Below the pieces are notes generated by a model. The model saw nothing but the letters and a program-made list of their open reading frames with translations. It was not told where the DNA came from and did not search any database. Positions 55,851 to 64,000 of a stretch of DNA of 64,000 nt are shown here, one piece after another. A program made the translations under genes and the position numbers. This DNA comes from Macrocystis pyrifera. Taxonomy: Eukaryota; Sar; Phaeophyceae; Laminariales; Laminariaceae. Numbering within the stretch: the stretch's first letter is position 1; the number at the start of each line of letters is the position of its first letter. The DNA lies in NCBI GenBank assembly GCA_031763025.1, contig JASSKH010000001.1, positions 23,747,840 through 23,811,839 of the forward strand, in the 5' to 3' direction.

Positions 55851-58800
55851 ATGCCGCGCGTTGGGGGCTACGCTTCCCTTCCGGATTCAAACGCGGATGA
55901 TGACCAAATCGTGAACGGCACCAACAGCAACAGCAACAACACCACTTCTGCCGGTGCTGGTGCAGTATCAGGAGGTATTCCCTCAGCAGTAGCAGTAAGC
56001 GTCGGACCAAATGACGGGCACGGCGCGGCAAGATCGATGACCGAACTCGACACCAACAGGGTCAGTGCGGAAGCCGGGGGCACATGCCCCAATATTTCCT
56101 CCTCAGCCTCACGAGGAGGCCCGGCATCATCGTTCCGATCATCGTTCGGAGGCGAGGGCCACAACCAATCAGCAGCTCCACAACGGCAAGAAAGAGAAGA
56201 CGAGGCCACCCCCTTAAATGCCAACGAAACCTCTCCCGTCGAAGGAAGAACGGCGGCAGCAGCAGCAGTAGCAGCAGCAGGCGCCAGCCGCGACAGCAGC
56301 GCCAAGTCTAAAACGGACGTAGACCCGACGGACGGACTACCGACGGCAGAAGGCGTTTTCGTCGGTGCCCCCGTAACACAGTCGTCCTACTCCGACGCAG
56401 CGACGGTCTCGGGGGCGTGGCCTTCCGGTGCTGACAGCAACACTAGCGCAGCCGTTGTCGCCGCGCCCCCCTCCTACAACGCGCATGTGACCGCGGCTTC
56501 CTCTCAGAGCAGGGGGGGGGGCGCGGGGGGGTGCCGTCGTCGTGGTGCCGGGGGGGCAGCAGATGGGAGGGGTGGGGGCGGGTCCTGGTGGGGAGCATCG
56601 GACGGTAATCTTGGTGAACAATCCGAGGTTCATGGAGCAGTGGGGCCGTCAGCCGCAGCCCTTCACGTGTCAGAGTTGCGGTTTCACCGGCTTTTCGTCC
56701 ACGACTTCGGTAAGGAGCATCGATATTTACCTGTAAAAATACCCGCGTACTTCTATTGCTCCTTTCAACAGCTTGTATCACTCGATGCAGGGCTATGTAC
56801 TGGCGCAGTGTATGTACACCCGATATAAGTGTACTGGCAGAATATTTATACTGGATGGAAGGACCGTAGAATGAACGCCAACCCATGCAAAGGAGAACAC
56901 CCCCAATTAGAGGGAGCGCCTAATTACAACCCATGGGTTGTGAAAGAGAACCAACACCCAAACATGCGAGCAGTGGAAACCCCGGGATTTCACCATTAAC
57001 CGTCCCCGCCCACCCAGAACATAAAATTACACGAGCAGCAAGAGAAAGCGAGGGGGAAAGAGGCAAAACTCGAAGTATTGCTGTACCAGTATCTGTGATG
57101 CTGTAGTATATGGCATAGAGACGATGAAATATGAATGCATCAGCAGCTGCTGCAGAAGCAAGCAAGCAAGGCACTCAGCCGATCACACACGCACACACAA
57201 ACAATACTACTGCTGCTGTACTACAGTACTATAAATAGGCTCGTGGTGCTCCTCGCCCGCGCATTGTATCGCTTATCGTAGCCTTCCCACAAAGCAGCAT
57301 GCGCGCAAGGGTCCTGTCACGTCCTGTTGTTGCTGTTTTTCTCGTTTTTGTTCACACAACACTCCGGCCCAACAACACACAGCAGAAGCAGCAGCAGCAG
57401 CCCTATATAATGTACGTACACACCGGTAGCTCTCTCTACGCCATACACCACACTCGTTCTACAACTGGTGGTAGTGGTGGTGGTGGTGGTAAGGCGATCG
57501 TGTGCTGCTGCCGATGTGAAGAGTTTGCACCTTAGAGATAGGTACCGCAGAACTTCGAGTTGTTTCTCTCTTTCTCTCTTGCTTTCTCTTGCCGTTCGTG
57601 TATTTTTGTGTTCTGGGTGGGCGGGGCCAGCTAGGGGTGAAATCCCCGGTTTTCACATCCTTGGATGTTTGAATGCTGGTTCTCTTTTACAACCATTTTA
57701 CAACCAATGGGTTGTAATTAGGCGCTCCCCCAATTAAAATGTGAGTAAACAAGCGGAGAGGGAGAGGGAGAGAGAGAAAGAGAGACGTTTATGTCTACTG
57801 CTGTGTAGTGCACAGAGATGACTGTAAGCATGTAAAAAGTGTTGTCTTCGCGAAATCCGTCCTCGTTCTGTTTGATGCCCCTCATGGATTTTCACCAGTT
57901 ACAACACAGCAGTAGTGTTTAGACGCTGCTGTTGCCCTGCCTTCCAGGTAGAAGACCACGAGGCGGTTTGTGTTGTTCCCTGTTTTTTTTCCAGCGCTTT
58001 CATGTTGTAACACGTTGCTTTCCTAAACGAAAAAGAAAAAACACCTCAGAGGCGAGATCGAAAATGTTTCGTCGAAAGTCATCTTCGCAAGCTGCGTGAT
58101 ACTTCGATCGCGCGTGTTACGTGGTGTTGGACCTCGTGGCGGACATTTGTCACACGCGTACACGTCAGTCGGTGGTTCTTTTGCGGCGCATGTACGTGAA
58201 CGAAGGCGGCCGAATTCAAGCACTAGCTACGACGTGGGAACAAGCACGCGCTCGCGGCCGCCTTCGCTTACGTCTTTTTCCACCGGCTGCCAAAGAGTCA
58301 CCGACCTTCACGAGGTCGTACGCCCCGGTATAGCACGCGCGATCGAAATATCGCACGCAGCTTGCGAAAGATGAGTTTCGACGACACACTTCCGATCTCG
58401 CCGCGGAAGTGTCCTGTTCCCTCTCCGGCGGCAACAAACCTAAAAGTTGTTGGTCCATACCTGGTAGTCTACACTGCACGTCACCGCTTCCCTGTGCGCC
58501 CCCCCGTCCTCATAGGCGTGGGCATATTCGGACTCTGTTATATACAGATCGTGTACTGTTACCGGGGTGCATAGCAATCAGAACAACCGATGGACCCAAA
58601 AGCCATGTATCCCCATATGTTTACCGATGTCTGGGGATCATATGTTCCCCCGTAATACCTGGTGTCGAGTTGACGACTGCTGTTGTCTAAGTGGCGGGAC
58701 CTCGCAAAAAAAAAAAAAAAAATCAAAAATATGTCCACTTGGCCGTTTTTTTTGCCGGTCTTGTTACGCCTTCCCAACAAACGAGGTTCCGCGACCCACC

Positions 58801-59271
58801 GTTATACTAGCGGACTAACCGTGGGGTACTGCTGACGTACCGCACCAGTTGAAACGTCGACGTGTCTATTCATCCCTTCTTTTCGCCACGCGAACTGATG
58901 TCCTCTCCTCTACTTCCCTCTTCTCCTTTTTCGAGGCGCGAGATTTTAGTAAGCCCTGCTCTCTCGCGGAGACGCTCTTGTCACACACCAAACATCCGTG
59001 ACACCCTAACCACACACACCCCGCCCCCCACCCCTCTACGGTCGTCCCCTCGTGGCTTTTTCCTTCCTCTTCTCCCCTTTGCCTACCCTTCCCCTGTGCC
59101 CATTTCAAGGATCCCTGCTCCAACCTGCCTATACTGGCGGCGGCTTGTTGCTGCCTCGTGGGTCTCTGGCCGTGCAGCTTCGTTCCATTCCTTATCCCCG
59201 AGCTGAGAGACACGGTGCACCGCTGCCCCAACTGTTGTTTGGTCTTGGGCCGGGCGCAGCACATCCGCTGA
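55851..59271 (+). CDS. LITAF-domain protein (two exons, frame change in a G run)
   Basis: LITAF proteins are membrane-attached zinc-binding proteins of late endosomes/lysosomes. Exon 1 (55851-56709) starts MPRVGGYASLPDSNADDDQ, is rich in Ser/Gly/Ala and holds a PPSY motif near 56470, usual for LITAF N-termini. The domain starts in the other frame: FMEQWGRQPQPFTCQSCGFTG, with CxxC at 56668-56679, then donor GTAAGG. Exon 2 (59110-59271), after a pyrimidine tract and TTTCAAG, reads CCCLVGLWPCSFVPF (membrane-inserting hydrophobic core), then PELRDTVHRCPNC and a stop after GRAQHIR. The spacing between the two CxxC halves equals that of animal LITAF by eye. The two frames of exon 1 differ by one base within G runs at 56512-56531: sequencing length error or a true frameshift. 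Start taken at the first ATG of the frame. Confidence 0.78.
58051..58402. repeat. Family E copies as an inverted pair (MITE-like)
   Basis: GGCGAGATCGAAAATGTTTC..GCGTGATACTTCGATCGCGCG at 58051-58114 is mirrored by CGCGCGATCGAAATATCGCA..CACACTTCCGATCTCGCC at 58336-58402. Arms of about 65 bp flank 221 bp. In the LITAF intron. This pair may be the full form of the family whose single arms lie at 363, 849 and 37886. Confidence 0.7.
58558..58657. repeat. Palindromic MITE family A, decayed copy
   Basis: TTACCGGGGTGCATAGCAAT at the left against ATATGTTCCCCCGTAATA at the right, about 100 bp. The left arm and middle have drifted. In the LITAF intron. Confidence 0.6.
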
Positions 59272-62200
59272 GGCCTTGCATGCGTATCGTACAGTTCCGG
59301 CCCTCTATTCAGAAATCAGAAACCGAGATATTGGCCCAGGCTATCATTCGTATTTGAGGTTGGGTACTTCTGACTCGAGGCTGGGTCTTTCTTATTTTAT
59401 GGGTGTTTCGTTGTTGAGAAAGGGTGTTTCTTGGTTAAGAAAGGGTGTGTCCCACACTGAATTTAGAGATAGCGCTCCCGAATTTCTTAGTTTTCTGGAA
59501 ATCTCTGGCTGGAGTTTCTTGTGGGCCTCTTTCTTATGAGAGGGCCGGTAATATTTATGGTTCGCGCTTTCGTAGGCCTGGTCCTGTGGTATTCGTCGGC
59601 TGTCTCTGTTGCTGTTGGTCCACCCGGCGAACGTGTTTGCGCGCTACAGTCGCAGTGTGTACTCTTAATGTTATGTTTAATAGGTGACCCTTTTATTATT
59701 GCACCCACGTATTTGGGGAACACCTGCTTGGAATTCGGTTACGATAATTTTTGATGCAGTGGAAAGGGTTATGGGACTGCAAGCCTTCGCTATCTGTTGC
59801 CTTTTTTTCCGAAAAGGGAGGGACGGAACGCGTGGACGAGAAGGCAATCCATTTTTTTTTGTTGCTTGCCAGAAGGAAGAGAGACGCCTGCGCGACAAGG
59901 CGTGCCGTCGGTGTCGTTTTTGTTCTCGCTGTGGATAATATAGTGTGGTGTTTTCTTGTGTTTGAGGCTGACACGTGAACGACGCGTAGTGTTGTAGGTT
60001 GGAGTTGGAACGTGTGTACGCCAAAACGAGGCGCCATGTTGGATGGGTTTAAATCGAGAGGCAACTCGAGCCGTTGCTGCTCTTTGGCTGGTGTTCCGGT
60101 GTTGCATCAAGTGTTGCATTAGAAGAGTATATGGATGGTGTGTAGATTTATTACAGTAGTTTTTGTTGCTCCACTGACCTTGTACGACCTGCTGCTTGTT
60201 GTAGCACGTACTTCATACTCTTGTGCACGCCTTGCTTGCGCTAACCTCATTGTAAATACAAGATCGTACTTTTTTTGTCGGTCTGTTGATCGGACTTTCT
60301 ACGCCCGAGTTTTTTGTTTTTGTGTCTGTCCGGCACTTTGCCTACCCCCCCCCCCCCCCCCCGCTGTTGTCGCCATACTCGCTCTTCGACTTTATCGCCT
60401 GCGGCACGAGTACGGATACGGCTGTTGCTGTCGTTTGTTTCCAAACGTTTTGTCTGTAACTTGTAAGGCACGCGTGATAACACAGCAAACAGTGCAGGCC
60501 TGCGAACCTACCGTGTTTTGGTGCGTGTATGCTCTCTTTTCAGAGTGGTGGGTGTTATTTCATCGCACACATGGTACCTTTTGAAGGATACGCAGTCCAA
60601 GCATTGTTCTACCGCCTGTTGGTGTGTGTAATACTGTTTAGTATTGATTTTTTTGTTTCACGTTTATCCCCTTGAGAACTGCCCCCGCTTTTCGTCCACA
60701 AATTGCTTGGAACCACCACTAATTACGGAAATCTACGGACCGAATGGATTGAATATTCATGAGAAAAAGGCCCTTATATTTCGAGACAGAGCGCTGATAT
60801 ACGTATTCCCTAGGGTTTACCCTAGGGTAATCTAGAAGCAAAATTAATTTCCTGTCCTAATGGACAAAATGACAAAAAACGGTACATCAGCGCTTTTTTG
60901 TCAGTTTAAGGTACGAAAAACTCTAACCAGGCCATCAGGGTATGCACAACCCAAGTAAGATGGTATTTTCTGTCAAGGTATACCGTTTTTTGGCAAAACA
61001 TCCATGTCCGTCCGTCTCACTTGCAAAAATGCCAAAAAAAAAAAACGGTACACCATCGTATTTTTGCCATTTTACGGTACGAAAAGCAAAACGAGGTGAT
61101 CAGGGCACACCAAACCCAAGTCATATGACATTTTCTGTCAAGGTATACCGTTTTCTGGCAAACAATGTCCCGGTACAGCTTATATTTTCGAACAAACACT
61201 GCGTGCGTCAATAGAAGCGCCTTCTCGTACTCATATTCATACGAACATACCACGTACGAGTCAAGCGTTGCTTACATAATCTGAAGCCACTTTATTTCGT
61301 TTCGTGCGCGTGCGTGTAGTCAGAAACGGTACCGCGGGCGAGCCCGGCGCCGCCGCGGGTGTCAGCGGGTGCTAGCAGGCAGAGGGGGTGTTGCAAGTAG
61401 CGCCTTCGCCGTTTGCATGGCTAGGCGTCGCGTGTGTCTCGAGACACGCAGGAAGCACAAATGGTATCTGTCTGGACTCCTTGTGAGGCTCCGCTTGCAC
61501 CATATACGATATATAAGGATCGTTTTGATATGCGAAATAGTATTCAAGCGGTGCTTATTTTTGCGACCAAACTAAACGTCTAAGAGACTTCAATGCAGTT
61601 TGAGCACCAACTTTGTCGAAGTGGCGAAGCAGGGCCGCGGTGAGCACCGGGCTTGACGCGAGGCGGGCGACGACGCTCACTGTGGCAGAGAGGGAGGAAA
61701 ACTTTATCCGGACCCAATCGATGATGAGGTGGTCGCGAGACGGGCGGGCGGCGTACAAGGCTAAGAGGGAACCTCTGCTGTTCGTTTTTTTTTCTTTTTG
61801 ACCGGTGGAACGGGCAAGCGGTAAGCGCAACTCGTGAGTCACGTTTAAAAAATCAACTCAGGGGACGATAAGTAACTATCCCCTTGTACCCGCGTCGTCC
61901 AACCCCATACAGCAGGAGGGGTAGAAGGAACACCGTACAAGTGTATGGGGGCAGGGGGGGGAACAGGAGGAGTAGAAGGGAAACCGCGGTAGAAGAGAGT
62001 AGCAGAGAGACCGCAGATAGGGTAGCAAGGTACCAGGCCGACTAATAGGTTGGACTTTTCTTTGCTACTCGTACCGCCAACTGCTGTGGCCGTTCGGTAT
62101 GTATTTTGATTTTTTTCCATGACTTAACTTTTTCCTATGTTTTTCCCTTCTTCACCTTATGAAAGAAGTACTACATAATGGGTGGGTGACGAGCGTATTT

Positions 62201-63367
62201 TGGCCCACTCATTATTGCTCTTTTTACTTAGTTAAGTGTTCACCGAGATGCATAGTCCCCTTTTTCCTTCTCGTATCTTCCCCCTTGCACGTCCCTTTTG
62301 GCTCATGCTCGGGGTAAGTATGTGTCTGAGCTTTGGCTTCCCATTTTATTTATTTATTTGGGATTCTTCTCCTTTTATTTTTCTTTTTCTTTTTCGGTTT
62401 GGTTTCTTCGTTGCCTCTCTTTCTTTATGGTGCATTTTGGTTGCTGGCGTATGTATGTATGTTGTGTCGGCCGCACCTAGTGCGAAGGCATGGTATTGCG
62501 TAGGCTATTAATGCATTACGGTGTGTTATCTCTGTGTTATCTCTGTGTCGTAGTCTGTGACCACAGAGCTCGTATCTTTCTAGGGTGAAGAATCAGCACG
62601 GACACTGGGCTTGCTGGATGTCGACGAGTAGAAGAACGGTTTAATGTGAAGAACACACACATACAAACATACAAACCGTTGGATACTCCGGTCAGCAAGT
62701 CAGGCGATCTTACGTACCGAACACATGCCAAGGCTGAGACTGACGCGGCCACGAACCGCGCCTGGGCAAGATACGAAAGCAAAATCGCTCGCAGTAGCCT
62801 TTGTCCTTTTGTGGTCTAGTCTAAAGCGCTAGATTCGAGCAGCTACCTCGGCACGAGCAGCGAGAAGCCTAGCAATAACAACACAGCAGTCCAGGTTGAA
62901 GCATGCCTTCAAAAAAGAGGTGGGTGCAGATGTGCAGATGGTGTAGACTGCTGTAGACAGACCGTTGTATCTATCGCTGTCGCTCGTGACTCTTGACCAG
63001 AGGGTTTGGCTGTTGATTCACAGCAGTTTTTTTTCCTTGTGTCGAATGTGTCCCTGTTTGGTTGGTCGGATCTGTACGTCAGCTGTGAGTTCAACCGATC
63101 GGCCGATACTCAACTTTCTGCACACCCCCGACAGCTAATGAGCTAGCCCATCTATTGTGCATAGCTCACGCTTCGAAAACATGTGCAGATGAGCTACCGC
63201 CTATAGCTCAAGCCGGGGGAAACATGTGTAGCTCATGTAGCTCCTATAGCTCATCTCGGGCGCAGATGAGCTACTGTAACTCATGTAGCTCCTATAGCTC
63301 AGCCTGGGAAAATGTATGTAGATGAGCTATCTTCTGTAGCTCAAGCCTTCAAAACATGTGCAGATGA
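59272..63367. other. Intergenic: LITAF 3' flank, short duplications, no recognised gene
   Basis: Contains small internal repeats near 59400-59450 (GAAAGGGTGTTTCTTGGTT), a poly-C run at 60346-60362 and a 166-bp duplication at 60856-61170. A minus-strand frame at 61555-61842, ending LKSLRRLVWSQK-stop, is protein-like but unrecognised. The hydrophobic frames at 60135-60584 and 62236-62511 look like chance reading of T-rich DNA. Confidence 0.45.
60856..61170. repeat. Tandem duplication, period about 166 bp
   Basis: AAAACGGTACATCAGCG, CATCAGGGTATGCACAACCC and TTTTCTGTCAAGGTATACCG recur 166 bases on as AAAACGGTACACCATCG, GATCAGGGCACACCAAACCC and TTTTCTGTCAAGGTATACCG. Each unit starts and ends with inverted AAACGGTA/TACCGTTT words, so each is also an imperfect hairpin. 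Confidence 0.7.
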
Positions 63368-63395
63368 AGTACCACCTATAGCTCAAGCCTTCCAA
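63130..63395. repeat. Array of AGCTCATGTAGCTCCTATAG words
   Basis: CTATAGCTCA, GATGAGCTA and TGTAGCTCATGTAGCTCCTA alternate about ten times, with CAAGCCT and AACATGTGCAGATGAG spacers of about 55-60 bp. It ends a few bases before the helicase frame becomes conserved. Confidence 0.75.
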
Positions 63396-63409
63396 ACATC
63401 GACGCCGCC

Positions 63410-63961
63410 GACAGAACTGGGCTAAAGCTGGACGGGCTCCCTCGAGGTGTCATCGGCTGCTGTCCGGTTTACAGGAAGTTCTCCATCGTTGGTAAAGGCA
63501 AGCGGAAATTCACCATCAACAGAATGCAGGTGCCTCTGTCTCTTGGTATTCTCTCCTCAGTCTATCGAGCACAAGGCGAAACCATCCCTAAACTTGTGCT
63601 CGACATTCGTAAGCCAGTAGACGGCTATATGGACAGCGCGGCTGTCTACGTCGCTCTGTCCCGAGCGACCGGTGCCAGCAAGCTCTTCTTGCTGTCGCCG
63701 GTTACTCTCGACGATCTGACCCATCCACAGGACGACGATGTAGCGGCTATGATCGACTACCTCGAACGCCTCGACAAGGCTACACTAGCCTTGTTCTTGG
63801 ATGACCCCTCTTCATTCCGACCGGCCACGACAAGTCCTCCGGCTAGTTATACATCCCACACCAACGACGGACAGACACCGGCTCCATCCGCCCTTCACCT
63901 GTTCTGCCGCCCAATGAGAACAACAATTGCTTCTTCAACACCGCCATCGCCTCCGCCATAG
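63410..63961 (+). CDS. PIF1/Helitron-type helicase, C-terminal fragment
   Basis: Unwinds DNA, either in a cellular PIF1 protein or, more likely in this transposon-rich setting, in a Helitron-like element. The frame reads TGLKLDGLPRGVIGCCPVYR, then MQVPLSLGILSSVYRAQGET and, about 30 residues on, AAVYVALSRATGASKLFLLS. These match the last two SF1B helicase motifs (the hKsQGxT-like motif V region and the YVALSRa motif VI). Walker A and B would lie left of the AGCTC repeat array and are not seen, so this is a fragment or a distal exon. A Ser/Pro-rich tail leads to a stop at 63959-63961. Confidence 0.7.
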   Translation, partial: DRTGLKLDGLPRGVIGCCPVYRKFSIVGKGKRKFTINRMQVPLSLGILSSVYRAQGETIPKLVLDIRKPVDGYMDSAAVYVALSRATGASKLFLLSPVTLDDLTHPQDDDVAAMIDYLERLDKATLALFLDDPSSFRPATTSPPASYTSHTNDGQTPAPSALHLFCRPMRTTIASSTPPSPPP

Positions 63962-64000
63962 CTGCTTGGGAAGGACACCCTCTCCCCAACCCAACCATGG
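63895..64000 (+). pseudogene. Cysteine-protease-like start in another frame, running off the window
   Basis: The frame one base from the helicase frame reads PVLPPNENNNCFFNTAIASA then IAAWEGHPLPNPTM to the window end. The NNNCFFNTAIAS segment resembles the catalytic-Cys box of ubiquitin-specific or OTU-like proteases, which are often found beside helicases in large eukaryotic transposons. A single-base shift between 63870 and 63900 would join it to the helicase tail. Only about 35 residues are visible, so the call is tentative. Confidence 0.35.

Noticed and set aside
60135..60584. 149-residue ORF with hydrophobic stretches
   Set aside because: T-rich DNA reads as hydrophobic; it spans a poly-C run coding for poly-Pro and has no recognisable domain.
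61555..61842. Minus-strand frame ending LRRLVWSQK-stop as a gene end
   Set aside because: Protein-like but no family match and no convincing upstream exon; too weak to call.
62236..62511. 91-residue hydrophobic ORF resembling a membrane protein
   Set aside because: Phe/Leu-rich reading of T-rich intergenic DNA, no splice partner or family match.
63130..63395. CRISPR-like array of AGCTC repeats
   Set aside because: Repeats and spacers are both variants of the same short words; no constant repeat length.

Overview
The window looks like nuclear DNA of a multicellular or complex eukaryotic alga, most likely a brown-alga-like stramenopile. It has three intron-rich protein genes (GT..AG introns of about 0.35-1.5 kb), Copia, Gypsy-chromovirus and LINE retroelements, many short palindromic elements, and long C/G homopolymers in introns. 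There are no operons, ribosome binding sites or prokaryotic gene packing. The lineage is an inference from style, not from a marker gene.

Layout. 1-3.1 kb: no recognised gene, some dispersed repeats. 3.14-9.6 kb (+): seven exons of a ZIF-type major facilitator transporter, N-terminal exon(s) not found. 11.05-20.7 kb: three LTR elements in a row. These are a gag-only non-autonomous element (11054-13404), a broken Copia element without a recognisable integrase (15252-19205) and a 1.1-kb TRIM on the minus strand (19591-20733). All have TGTTCG...CGAACA ends; two have perfect 5-bp target duplications and one has 4 of 5. 21.1-25.0 kb (-): decayed Ty3/Gypsy chromovirus. 25-29.6 kb: tandem arrays and spaced duplications. 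29.75-32.76 kb (-): decayed LINE with endonuclease and reverse transcriptase. 32.8-36.4 kb: palindromic elements and unassigned DNA.

36.38-49.82 kb (-): eleven exons that join in frame to a 534-residue sugar-phosphate nucleotidyltransferase-like protein with a C-terminal beta-helix. Its introns are packed with short elements and simple repeats, and one holds a decayed copy of an exon end. 49.8-55.8 kb: intergenic, with more palindromic elements. 55.85-59.27 kb (+): a two-exon LITAF-domain gene whose first exon changes frame in a G run. 59.3-63.4 kb: intergenic. 63.4-64.0 kb (+): the C-terminal end of a PIF1/Helitron-type helicase running off the window, followed in another frame by a cysteine-protease-like motif.

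The three cellular genes (transporter, nucleotidyltransferase, endosomal-type LITAF protein) show no shared pathway. The dominant biology is transposon accumulation: at least five families of short dispersed elements, one nested inside another, and a cluster of LTR elements whose shared ends suggest use of one Copia-type integration machinery. Exon joins were made by eye from reading frame, splice sites and family similarity, without transcripts or database searches.
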